Source of the DNA: Lactobacillus sp. ESL0246
Lineage (GTDB): Bacteria; Bacillota; Bacilli; Lactobacillales; Lactobacillaceae
NCBI RefSeq assembly: GCF_003692965.1
Contig: NZ_REHC01000005.1
Coordinates: 1-60,686 of the forward strand
Direction: 5' to 3'
DNA length: 60,686 bases
The notes beneath the pieces were generated by a model. The model saw only the letters and a program-made list of their open reading frames with translations. It had not been told where the DNA came from and searched no databases. A program made the translations under genes and the position numbers. This document shows positions 1-6,990 of this stretch, piece by piece (position 1 is the first letter of the stretch; every line of letters starts with the position of its first letter).

Positions 1-108
1 TACGGCATTGAGGAATGGTGCAATAACCTGCCGCGCAAAATCTTAGCCTACCACACTCCCGATGAATTATATGAGAAAAGATTAGATTGCATCTATCAAA
101 TCAAGTAG
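1..108 (+). mobile_element. IS30-family transposase, C-terminal fragment
   Basis: The window opens inside a reading frame of 35 codons ending in TAG. The residues NLPRKILAYHTPDELYEK match the conserved C-terminal end of IS30-family transposases (typically N-x-x-PRK-x-LGY-x-TP-x-E-x-F). The rest of the gene lies upstream of the window, so I cannot tell whether the element is complete. An IS end follows directly after the stop codon. Confidence 0.8.
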
Positions 109-109
109 G

Positions 110-138
110 GTGTTCAACTTAAAATTGTAATTTTCGAT
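110..138 (+). repeat. IS30-type element right end (copy A)
   Basis: The first 23 bases, beginning GTGTTCAACTTAAAATTG, recur exactly as the reverse complement at 3888-3910 and with a few changes at 7996-8024. The position just after the transposase stop fits the terminal inverted repeat of the element. The transposase 3' coding bases at 79-96 also recur at 3928-3945 (inverted) and 7961-7977 (diverged). Confidence 0.7.
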
Positions 139-306
139 TATTCAAAAAATAAAAATAAACGAGAAACGAATTTACAAAGGTGGAAATAAATATTTGAAAT
201 GATTTAACTCAAGAATAATAAAATGACGATATAAAGTATTGATTGGCAGTCAAGCACGTTGGTGTATTTTGAGAAATCTTTTGATTTTGAAGGAATAATT
301 ATTAAT

Positions 307-969
307 ATGAAAAGTTTAAAAAAGATCACAAACAAAGTTTTATATCTTTGTTTGTTTATGATATTATCTATAATTATCCAAATCCCTACAATAAGTGAAG
401 GCTTTTTTGGGGGAGAAAGTTCGAAAAATATAAATTTATTTTTACATGTTGCGATAACATTTTTTAGTACGATAATTATATTTCTGATTGTTTATACTGT
501 TTATCATCGTTTGAATTCCAAACCAATATTTGTGAAAAATAATATTATTAGAAGTTATAGTTTTGCAGTTTTATTTGCATTACTTTCACAGATTTTACAG
601 TTTGCTATTACAGTGCTTGAAAAAGGAAACGATCAAGATTTAGAGTTACTAGCCGCTTCACAATCAAAACTTGCGCCAATTTTAATAATTACGTTAGTTT
701 TGATTTCTCCACTTTTAGAGGTAGTGGTATGGCAAGGGATTTTACAGGGTGGTATTTTAAAAGATATACCTCCCCTTTTTTCAATAATAATTACGAGCGT
801 ATTATTCGCATTTGCTCATGGTTATTCCTTTAACTATAAAACTTTAGAGCTATTATGTTCAGGCATTTCGTATTCTGTTTTATATTATGTGACTGATGAT
901 TTGGGATCAGTAGTATTTTGTCACGGTTTATCAAATTTAATTGTCTATTTAATAAATTTTGTTTTTTGA
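307..969 (+). CDS. CPBP-family (CAAX protease/Abi) membrane protein with degenerate motif 1
   Basis: The start is ATG at 307, behind a GAAGGA ribosome site; the open frame extends further upstream only through a TTG with no ribosome site. The roughly 220-aa product has several hydrophobic segments. CPBP proteins are integral-membrane proteases or bacteriocin self-immunity proteins with three motifs: EExxxR, FxxxH and HxxxN. Here motifs 2 (FAFAH) and 3 (HGLSN) are intact, but motif 1 reads EVVVWQ, lacking the second Glu and the Arg. The protein may therefore be catalytically dead or non-proteolytic. A second, truncated CPBP gene with an intact motif lies at 1924. The family call is solid; the function is inference. 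Confidence 0.7.
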   Translation: MKSLKKITNKVLYLCLFMILSIIIQIPTISEGFFGGESSKNINLFLHVAITFFSTIIIFLIVYTVYHRLNSKPIFVKNNIIRSYSFAVLFALLSQILQFAITVLEKGNDQDLELLAASQSKLAPILIITLVLISPLLEVVVWQGILQGGILKDIPPLFSIIITSVLFAFAHGYSFNYKTLELLCSGISYSVLYYVTDDLGSVVFCHGLSNLIVYLINFVF

Positions 970-1030
970 TCTTACTGTTATCCAAATCTATTTGTGCATC
1001 ATAGTACTTAAAGAACATAATAAATTAAAC

Positions 1031-1069
1031 CCAAAAGCTCAGTTAACTAGTTATAGCTAAGCTTTTTGG
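1031..1069. terminator. candidate terminator, probably bidirectional
   Basis: An imperfect inverted repeat (CCAAAAGCT ... AGCTTTTTGG) followed by a T-rich run sits between the CPBP gene and the end of the converging broken gene at 1043-1428. Confidence 0.4.
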
Positions 1070-1428
1070 TTGTCTTTTTAATTTTATTAATTTGGCATTT
1101 TTCTTTAGTTTGGAAGAAACTTGTATAATTTTTGCTTCTTCAATTTTTGTTATGGGAACATAATATGGATGTGAGTATTCATTTTATCAAGTGAATTATT
1201 TAAATTATAAATGACATTTAATAGGATGAATTCACTTTCCTGAATTGTTATTTCTAAGGAAGTATATATAAAATCATCATCTATATAAGAGCTGTTAATT
1301 TTAGACAAGGGTAATTTTCAAAAAGCATAATAAGATAAATTTCTAGTTTTTAATGTGTATGCTTCCCTTTCAAAATGATGAATTTCTTGTCCCATTGAAG
1401 CACTATAATTTGCATCTAACCAGTATCA
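1043..1428 (-). pseudogene. decayed gene of unknown function
   Basis: Read on the minus strand, this stretch gives long, protein-like sequence in two frames. One frame (1150-1425) holds SASMGQEIHHFEREAYTLK and later SLEITIQESEFILLNVIY, with one in-frame TGA at 1318-1320. Near 1155 the reading moves to a second frame, HPYYVPITKIEEAKIIQVSS, which ends with TAA at 1043-1045. One stop codon plus one frameshift in otherwise coding-like sequence points to a broken gene. No usable start codon is visible at the upstream end, so the 5' part is also lost. I do not recognise the family. Confidence 0.45.
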
Positions 1429-1542
1429 CTGAAGTTATAAAGTTATCGCTATAATACCCATTTTATGTATAGTCTAGCTCATTTCTATACTTATCGAGTC
1501 GAGGTTATATACGGCATCATATAGTTGAGCAACCTTATCTAG

Positions 1543-1692
1543 CTTTTTACTGATCAAAATTTTTTTAAAAGTTTCATTGTTGATGAAAAAACATATACCT
1601 TTGAACAGTTTAAGCGGCGAATTCATTCAATTCATATTATATCAAAATTTATTGTGGAATTTTTTCAAGATAACGAATCTGAGTTTGAATAA
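1543..1692 (+). pseudogene. unrecognised gene fragment
   Basis: An open stretch of 49 codons without a start codon contains KSFIVDEKTYTFEQFKRRIH and ends EFFQDNESEFE-stop. It looks coding because it is charged and amphipathic with few low-complexity runs, but it has no ATG, GTG or TTG start with a ribosome site. It lies just upstream of two peptide relics with double-glycine-like leaders and may be a piece of the same decayed locus. No family is recognised. Confidence 0.25.
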
Positions 1693-1715
1693 TTATTTGA
1701 TGTTAAGTAAAAACA

Positions 1716-1790
1716 ATGGAAGAAGATGAAAAAATGTTTGGCAATGAGTTATTAAATGATAGACAAATAGCAGATATAGGGGATAATTAG
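1716..1790 (+). pseudogene. short leader-like peptide (degenerate double-glycine leader)
   Basis: This 24-codon ORF starts with ATG and ends with NELLNDRQIADIGDN-stop. The shape ExLxDxQxxxIGG is typical of double-glycine leaders of class II bacteriocins and pheromones. Here the GG has become GD and the frame stops two codons later. A second leader-like frame begins 3 bases after the stop. The call rests on leader shape only. Confidence 0.35.
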
Positions 1791-1792
1791 AA

Positions 1793-1927
1793 ATGGATGT
1801 ATTAATAGATAATAATTATAAAGAATTATAAGACGATGAACTAAATAACATATATGATGGTAGGTTTGATTTCTGCTTAGGAGCTGTTGCAAGTGCTATT
1901 TGGGAATTTTGCGATGGCTATAAATGA
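1793..1927 (+). pseudogene. candidate class II bacteriocin relic, interrupted by a stop codon
   Basis: Starting at ATG 1793 the frame reads MDVLIDNNYKEL-stop-DDELNNIYDGRFD and continues with FCLGAVASAIWEFCDGYK before TGA. With the internal TAA read as Ser (a one-base change from TCA), the leader KELSDDELNNIY(G)G is a classic double-glycine leader, with GG changed to DG. The remaining 20-odd residues are small, hydrophobic and Gly/Ala-rich with two Cys, as in class II peptides. The ATG of the CPBP fragment overlaps its stop (ATGA), which fits a bacteriocin-immunity pair. This is inference from motif and context. Confidence 0.4.
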
Positions 1928-2283
1928 CTACTGGGTATGATGCGGGTCAAAAAGAGTACCTAATAGAAATGCTTAAAACATCTCCACTAGCAGTGTTTAT
2001 TATTTTTGGAAATATAATAATAGCTCCAGTATTAGAAGAAATATTATTTAGAGGTATATTACAATCTAATTTTTTTAAAAAAATAAATCCTATAATTAAT
2101 ATCTTTCTAACTGCATTTATTTTTGCATTCTTACATTCTGGACAAATTGATTGGGGGACCGTAGAAAATTTTGTTTTAGGCATAGGATTGGGAATTTCAT
2201 GTTTTTATTCAAATAGCCTAGTTCAGCCAATAGCTATTCATATGGTTAATAATTTGTTAGTTATTTTGATTGGACTTTTTTAA
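1924..2283 (+). pseudogene. N-terminally truncated CPBP (Abi-type) immunity-like protein
   Basis: The 119-residue frame carries the catalytic core of a CPBP protein: EEILFRG (motif 1, intact), FAFLH (motif 2) and HMVNN (motif 3). Full-length members are about 200-240 aa with extra N-terminal membrane segments, so only the C-terminal half remains. The ATG overlaps the stop of the bacteriocin-like relic. CPBP proteins beside class II bacteriocins commonly give self-immunity. Translation from this ATG is possible, but no good ribosome site is visible. Confidence 0.6.
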
Positions 2284-2433
2284 TATTGTGTCATAACACA
2301 GTACTTTCATAGAATATTTAATGCTTTAAAATAAAATTAGTGATACTTCAATAACTGTAAATGCCAGAGCGGTAAGGCTTTAACAACTTAAATCACACTG
2401 GCAATCAGCATAAATTAAGTTTGTAAAAATTAG

Positions 2434-2478
2434 TTATCCTTTGTGTATCAACGTTTTAAACAGATACGCGAAGGATAA
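2434..2478. repeat. 16-bp stem-loop
   Basis: TTATCCTTTGTGTATC pairs with GATACGCGAAGGATAA across a 13-base loop. The only two differences from perfect complementarity are G-U pairs in the RNA read from the plus strand. That pattern suggests the RNA structure, rather than the DNA palindrome, may be what is kept. Confidence 0.5.
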
Positions 2479-2545
2479 TTTGATAATTAATAACACAAAC
2501 GAAACATAAAAATTACTGTGTTTCGTGACTGATTTTTTGACAGAT

Positions 2546-2571
2546 ACAAAGATTGATATATCAATCTTTGT
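2546..2571. repeat. perfect 26-bp palindrome
   Basis: The arm ACAAAGATTGATA is followed directly by its exact reverse complement, with no loop. It is followed by a short T-rich tract a few bases on, so a terminator is possible; a protein-binding palindrome is equally possible. Confidence 0.5.
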
Positions 2572-2754
2572 AACCGCTTTTTAGTGTGCGGAATGAAGCT
2601 TTTTTACGTTATTGCAACTGTATGGTTATAGGTTTTACTGCGAGCGTCACTATTGACTGGTTGCAGTAAATTATTATCTTTTTTAATACTAGCAGCCCAA
2701 ATAACTTTTTAACTCTTATAGAAAACTTAGAATAGTGTAAGTTTTATTATCGCT

Positions 2755-2777
2755 TTGTACGACAATAATGGTACAAT
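2755..2777 (+). promoter_or_regulatory. probable toxin-antitoxin promoter/operator
   Basis: An inverted repeat, TTGTAC-N10-GTACAA, overlaps a TACAAT -10-like hexamer about 20 bases upstream of the antitoxin start. Type II antitoxins usually repress their own promoter through such a palindrome. Confidence 0.4.
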
Positions 2778-2795
2778 TAAATTGAGATGATTAAG

Positions 2796-3070
2796 ATGGC
2801 ACAAACAGCAAGAATTGAAGCAAGAATGGATCCTATATTAAAGCTAAGGCTAGTAATGAATTAGAAAAACACGGTTTGAGTATTTCTGATTTTGTTAGAA
2901 TGAGTTTGACTGAAGTTGCAATTGAGGGACTTCCAAAGCAATATATTGTGCCTACTCTTAGTGAAACTGTTCAAGCATCGCTAGCAGAGATAAAAGCAGA
3001 TATGAATGGCACTAAGAAATTGCCAAAAGCTCATAATTATGAAGAATTAATGGAATTGCTAAATGAATAA
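2796..3070 (+). pseudogene. RelB/DinJ-family antitoxin with a frameshift
   Basis: The gene begins at ATG 2796 with MAQTARIEARMDPIL, the usual start of DinJ/RelB antitoxins (ribbon-helix-helix DNA binding). At about 2836 a single base is missing: the original frame soon hits a TAG, while the +1 frame continues as KAKASNELEKHGLSISDFVR and on to ELMELLNE-stop, the C-terminal toxin-wrapping part. The family would normally continue MDPxLKAKA, so the shift is clear. It could be a real inactivating mutation in an A-run or a sequencing error. The toxin follows immediately in the same frame. Confidence 0.7.
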
Positions 3071-3442
3071 AAAGAAATTGGCTTTTCTAGTCAATTTAAG
3101 AAACAATTTGCTATGAGACAGGTTGATCCTAATTGGAATAATGTTTTTAAAAAACATTTCTCAGAAGGAATTGATTCTGAAAGACGCCCAGCTTGGAAAT
3201 ATATCGTGGATCAGTTAATAGAGGGCAAACGTATTCCAAGTTATTTTAAGCCTCACCTGCTTCATGCTAAACTGAAATTAATTAAGCAAATTAAAAAAGG
3301 CCTAGGTAATCCGGCAGGTACGCCCATTAAAATAATTGATATTCATCTTAATGGTCAAACAGGCAATCACTTATTAATTTATTCGCAGTCCAAAACGGTA
3401 GTGTATTTAGTTGCTATTGGAACTCATAGTGAATTGTTTTAA
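3071..3442 (+). pseudogene. YafQ/RelE-type mRNA interferase toxin without a normal start codon
   Basis: Immediately after the antitoxin TAA, the same frame reads KEIGFSSQFKKQFAMRQVD and runs to GTHSELF-stop. The C-terminal (G-T/S-H-S-D/E-L-F) motif, the KPHLLHAKL segment and IIDIHLNG fit YafQ-type ribosome-dependent endoribonucleases, whose catalytic His lies in the last motif. The natural start (expected before KEIGFS) is missing: no ATG, GTG or TTG lies in frame before ATG 3113, which would delete the first beta strand. An ATT at 3077 is the only near-start. The toxin is probably not expressed in full form. Confidence 0.65.
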
Positions 3443-3887
3443 TTAATTAGTTGGAATCAAAGATGGAGCTAGCTAAGCAATTTAGAATTGGGTAAACATT
3501 GATAAATAAAGTTTTGAAGTCAACAGCCTGCCGGTTTCTAGTCAGCATAACCAAAGCAAATATAGTATTAAAGCTCGTTGTATCAATCTTGACATGACCG
3601 GCTTTTGCTTGTTATGAAGTATTTTAAATAGTTGTAAATTAATGTGAACTGTTATTATCAGTTACATTACAAGTCACATAAAGTAAAATAAGTTAAAAAG
3701 TTATCGTTATTAATTGTTTAAGAATGAACATAACCCTTGATGTAGCAGGCTTGATTGCCTGTTTTTTTGTGTGAATTAGTGTGACTAGAGTGTTTCTATT
3801 GTTAATAAATTTTGTTCTGTCCGACTTGCAACTTATTTCTCAACAAGTAAAAATTCTCTGTTTATTATTACAGATAATTCTTTTGTA
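3443..3887. other. gene-free stretch with inverted repeats
   Basis: No coding sequence is supported. Two pairs of inverted repeats interlock: GCCGGT (3530-3535) with ACCGGC (3597-3602), and CATAACCAAAGCAAA (3545-3559) with TTTTGCTTGTTATG (3603-3616). Because they cross rather than nest, they would be alternative stems or a pseudoknot. The rest is AT-rich. Confidence 0.35.
3746..3768 (+). terminator. short candidate terminator
   Basis: CAGGC-TTGATT-GCCTG is followed by seven T residues. The 5-bp stem is short, but the T-tract is good. Confidence 0.4.
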
Positions 3888-3945
3888 AATTACAATTTTA
3901 AGTTGAACACTTACATTAATTAACTTAATAGATGCAATCTAATCT
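3888..3945 (-). repeat. solo IS30-type right end (copy B, inverted)
   Basis: The reverse complement of 3888-3910 is identical over 23 bases to the IS end at 110-132, and 3928-3945 is the exact reverse complement of the transposase 3' coding bases at 79-96. The spacing between the two blocks is 35 bases here and at copy C (7961), against 31 at copy A. No transposase body remains. The outer end faces left, so this is the left border of the 4.1-kb PTS segment. Confidence 0.65.
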
Positions 3946-4040
3946 GCATTCAAATAATTTAAAAAGTGAAAACTATAACTAGCAGCAGGTAAGGGCTAAA
4001 AGTTTATTACCCACAAAAAGTTGACACTAATCGATAAATA

Positions 4041-4076
4041 AAAAGCGCTTGCATAAAAGTTGCTGATGTGTATAAT
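4041..4076 (+). promoter_or_regulatory. promoter with overlapping cre-like site for the PTS operon
   Basis: A -35 TTGCAT (4049-4054), a 16-base spacer and a perfect -10 TATAAT (4071-4076) are visible. AAAAGCGCTTGCA overlaps the -35 and matches the CcpA operator (cre) core AANCGNWNNCW, though the upstream TG of the consensus is lost. This implies catabolite repression by CcpA. Confidence 0.6.
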
Positions 4077-4086
4077 AAAACTAAAT

Positions 4087-4112
4087 GGATTGTTACTCTT
4101 TGAGGCATTACC
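4087..4112 (+). promoter_or_regulatory. ribonucleic antiterminator (RAT) for the LicT-like protein
   Basis: The sequence begins GGATTGTTACT, continues with a short loop and GAGGCATTACC, and closely follows the BglG/LicT/SacT RAT consensus (GGATTGTTACT...GGCAAAACC). It overlaps the left arm of the terminator that follows, so binding of the antiterminator to the RAT would block the terminator. Confidence 0.85.
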
Positions 4113-4170
4113 ACTAATTAAGTATTTTATGTACTTTTTAGTAGTGATGTCTCAAAGAGTTTTTTGTTTT
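4095..4170 (+). terminator. leader terminator controlled by the RAT
   Basis: The left arm 4095-4116 pairs with 4139-4160 through ACTCTTTGAG/CTCAAAGAGT and a further 12 mostly paired positions, about 22 bp in all. TTTTTTGTTTTT follows. It lies directly upstream of the EIIA gene. Confidence 0.85.
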
Positions 4171-4186
4171 TAGAAAGGAAATAATC

Positions 4187-4678
4187 TTGTTTAATTTTTT
4201 CAAAAATAAGAAACAAGTATTTACAGTTTCTGCACCTGTCAATGGTTTATTAACTAATCTTTGTGATGTTGATGATCCAGTGTTTGCACAAAAACTGATG
4301 GGTGATGGCTTTGCTGTTGCCTTAGGTGAATCAGCAAAACTGATTTGTTCACCAATATCTGCGAAAGTTGTTTCACTTCCAGAAACTAAACATGCATTAG
4401 GTTTAGTTTCTAGTGAAGGTGATGAAATTTTAGTTCATATTGGTATTGATACTGTTAATCTGAAGGGTAAGGGTTTCACAGCTTTGGTTAAAGAAAATGA
4501 CATAGTTAAGCAAGGTCAGCCAGTTATTGAACTTGATCGTGAGTTGTTAGCTAACGAACATGCAAGTTTAATAACAATGGTGATTTTTACCAAATTATCT
4601 TCTGAGCATCAAAATTGGAATATGATCAAAAGTTTTGGTGATCAAGTAACTACTCAAGATGTGGTAGTTAAGCAATAA
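4187..4678 (+). CDS. PTS EIIA component, glucose/beta-glucoside family
   Basis: The 163-aa cytoplasmic protein has the fold and motifs of EIIA-Glc-type domains. The phosphorylated His is H84 in ILVHIGIDTV, and the supporting His is H69 in TKHALGL. It passes phosphate from HPr to the Cys of the EIIB domain encoded two genes on, which lacks its own A domain. The start is TTG at 4187, 6 bases after AGAAAGGAA, and is the only start that gives the usual N-terminal length. It is first in a four-gene operon behind a RAT switch and cre-like promoter. The substrate is not readable from this subunit. Confidence 0.85.
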   Translation: MFNFFKNKKQVFTVSAPVNGLLTNLCDVDDPVFAQKLMGDGFAVALGESAKLICSPISAKVVSLPETKHALGLVSSEGDEILVHIGIDTVNLKGKGFTALVKENDIVKQGQPVIELDRELLANEHASLITMVIFTKLSSEHQNWNMIKSFGDQVTTQDVVVKQ

Positions 4679-4709
4679 AATAATGTAATGTTGAAGTAGG
4701 GAGAGCCTA

Positions 4710-5564
4710 ATGCAGGTTATTAAAAAGATTAATAATAACGTCGCAATTTGTTTAGATCAAAATTTTGATGAATTAGTAGCATTTGGCAAAGGAATAGGAT
4801 TTCCTAAAATGCCATATGAGTTGTCCGATTTAAGTAAAATAAAAATGACTTTTTATCGGATGGATACACATAATTTCCAATTAATTAAAGAGATTCCTGA
4901 AAACATCTTAGAAGTAAGCGCAGATATTATTAAAAATGCACAGTCAATTCTTGATCATGATTTAAATCAAAATATTATGTTTAGTTTGGCTGACCATATT
5001 AATTTTGCAATAGAACGATCTAGAAAAGGGATAAAGTTTAATTATCCTTTTTCCTATGATATTCGGTCTTTATATCCTAAAGAATACCATGTAGGTGAAA
5101 TTGCTTTAGACTTAATTAAAGAAAAAATAAAGATTCAGTTACCTCAAGAAGAAAAGATTGCAATTGCCATCCATTTTATTAATTCGCAAGTGGTTACTAC
5201 TCTTCAACTAAGTGAAACTGGATTTAATTCAATTACTGAATTAGCAATTCAAGAAATTGAAAGTAAGTTTAATCTAAAGATAGATCGAAATGCTTTTATT
5301 TATAATCGATTTGTAACTCACTTACGCTACTATCTGAAACGATTGGAAAATAATGAACAAATTGATGATGGTTCTAGTAAATTAATTCGATCAAGCTTTA
5401 AGAAAAATTATCCAGAAGTATATCAATGTACAGTTGATATTGTCAGTAAAATTGACCAGCGATTGAAAACATTCAGTACAGATGATGAAACTTTCTATTT
5501 AATGATTTATGTTCAACGAATAATCTCACAAACAATAGATAATGGGGGAATAAATAATGAATAA
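4710..5564 (+). CDS. licT: BglG/LicT-family transcriptional antiterminator
   Basis: The 284-aa regulator has an N-terminal RNA-binding CAT domain (about 1-57, with NNNVAICLD and FGKGIGF) and two PRD domains. PRD1 carries H96 (SLADH) and H155 (AIAIHFIN); PRD2 carries H204 (FVTHLRYY). In LicT the fourth regulatory His lies in a segment like YLxxHIxR; here it reads YLMIYVQR, so Tyr267 replaces it. The protein should bind the RAT at 4087-4112 and prevent termination when substrate is present. It lies between the EIIA and EIIBC genes and overlaps the latter by 8 bases, indicating translational coupling. Confidence 0.9.
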   Translation: MQVIKKINNNVAICLDQNFDELVAFGKGIGFPKMPYELSDLSKIKMTFYRMDTHNFQLIKEIPENILEVSADIIKNAQSILDHDLNQNIMFSLADHINFAIERSRKGIKFNYPFSYDIRSLYPKEYHVGEIALDLIKEKIKIQLPQEEKIAIAIHFINSQVVTTLQLSETGFNSITELAIQEIESKFNLKIDRNAFIYNRFVTHLRYYLKRLENNEQIDDGSSKLIRSSFKKNYPEVYQCTVDIVSKIDQRLKTFSTDDETFYLMIYVQRIISQTIDNGGINNE

Positions 5565-6978
5565 AGATTACCAGAAAATGGCAGAAAAAATTATTGAAGC
5601 CATTGGTGGTAGTGGTAACGTAATAACTGCTACACATTGTATGACTAGACTACGCCTTAATTTAAAAGATATGAGTATTCCCAATGATGAGGCTATAAAA
5701 AAAATCACTGGAGTACTTGGTGTTGTGCGTTCTGCTGGACAATACCAAATTATTATTGGTCAAACAGTTAACGAAGTTTATGATGCCGTGGTACAAGTTG
5801 GCAATTTAGCTGAAGCAGCACCAATTGCAGAAAATGTAGATAAAAGCAAAATTCAGAAAAAAGAAAAACAAACATGGAAATCACTTGGAAATACTATTTT
5901 AAATAAAATCACTGGTAGCTTGACACCCTTGATTCCTATTTTAATTGCAGCATCAATGTTTAAAATGCTAGCTGCAGTTTTTGGGCCAACAATGTTAAAT
6001 ATGATTTCTGTTCAAAGTGATTTGTATCGCTTATTTTCTTTTGTTGGTGATGCTGGTTTTTACTTTTTCCCTATTGCAATTGGTTATACGGCCGCTAAGC
6101 AATTTAATACTTCACCAGTATTAGGAATTTTTTTAGGATCAATTTTACTTGATCCAGAGTTAGTTAAAATTGTTGCAGCCGGTAAGCCATTTACTGTGTA
6201 TGGTATTCCAATGCATTTAACTAACTATGGCAGTACCGTTGTTCCAATTTTATTATCTGTTTGGATAATGTCATATATTGAACGTTTCTTTAATAAACAT
6301 ATTACTCCGGCACTTAGAACAATATTAGCACCTACTCTAACAATTGCTGTTATGTTGCCACTGGCTTTATGTATATTAGGACCTTTAGGAGGATTTTTGG
6401 GTGAATATGTTTCAAAAGGAATTATTTCATTCGGTCAATTAGGTGGTGTTGCAGCTATTATTGGAGTTGGAATAATTGGTGCTTTATGGGAGTTACTAGT
6501 AATTACAGGGATGCATTTGGTAATGATCAGTGCAATGATTACAATTGTAGCTCAAACTGGACATGATAATTTTATTATTCTTGGTTCTCTTGCCGCTAGT
6601 TTTGCAGTTGCAGGAATGAGTTTAGGTGCGACTTTGCGCTTAAAAGATAAAAAAGAAAAATCATTAGCGTTTAGCTATTTCATTGCCAATATAATTGGTG
6701 GAGTTACTGAACCTGGGTTATACGGATTAGCAATTAAATATCGTAGACCATTTATAGGAATGATGATAGGTGGTTTTGTTGGAGGAATATATGCAGCTAT
6801 TATGCATGTATCAGGATATGTAATTGTACCAGTTGCTAATTTTATGTCTTTAACAGCTTATGTAGGCGGTTCAACTGTAAATTTGATTAATGGAATTATC
6901 AGTGCTGTCGTAGCACTAGTTGTTGCAGCAGTAGCAACATATCTTATTGGAGTTGAACCCAAGTCTAAGGGTGAATAA
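5557..6978 (+). CDS. PTS EIIBC, beta-glucoside/glucose superfamily
   Basis: The 473-aa membrane permease has an EIIB domain at the N-terminus (phospho-Cys C28 in [10 protein letters not shown]), then a linker, then an EIIC domain of about 10 membrane segments (about residues 110-465) with the signature [10 protein letters not shown]. Family members often carry EIIA as a C-terminal domain; here EIIA is a separate gene at 4187. Substrates of this branch include aryl-beta-glucosides, trehalose, sucrose and amino sugars. The downstream ChbG/YdjC homologue suggests a chito-oligosaccharide or another N-acetylated sugar, but that is inference. Confidence 0.88.
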   Translation: MNKDYQKMAEKIIEAIGGSGNVITATHCMTRLRLNLKDMSIPNDEAIKKITGVLGVVRSAGQYQIIIGQTVNEVYDAVVQVGNLAEAAPIAENVDKSKIQKKEKQTWKSLGNTILNKITGSLTPLIPILIAASMFKMLAAVFGPTMLNMISVQSDLYRLFSFVGDAGFYFFPIAIGYTAAKQFNTSPVLGIFLGSILLDPELVKIVAAGKPFTVYGIPMHLTNYGSTVVPILLSVWIMSYIERFFNKHITPALRTILAPTLTIAVMLPLALCILGPLGGFLGEYVSKGIISFGQLGGVAAIIGVGIIGALWELLVITGMHLVMISAMITIVAQTGHDNFIILGSLAASFAVAGMSLGATLRLKDKKEKSLAFSYFIANIIGGVTEPGLYGLAIKYRRPFIGMMIGGFVGGIYAAIMHVSGYVIVPVANFMSLTAYVGGSTVNLINGIISAVVALVVAAVATYLIGVEPKSKGE

Positions 6979-6990
6979 GGAGGAATTGAA

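Larger units (their letters stand above)
2284..2754. other. gene-free, hairpin-rich stretch
   Basis: No credible ORF is present on either strand. The stretch holds four inverted repeats in series: 2434-2478, 2499-2526 (ACGAAACA/TGTTTCGT), 2546-2571 (perfect palindrome) and 2634-2670 (TTTACTGC/GCAGTAAA). It also has a short TGCCAG...CTGGCA pair near 2353-2395. It may be a structured RNA, a replication or transfer relic, or stacked terminators. I cannot choose between these. Confidence 0.4.

Noticed and set aside
2353..2395. tRNA-like D-arm sequence (CCAGAGCGGTAAGGC) suggesting a tRNA remnant
   Set aside because: No acceptor, anticodon or T-arm can be formed around it; only a 6-bp TGCCAG/CTGGCA pair is present.
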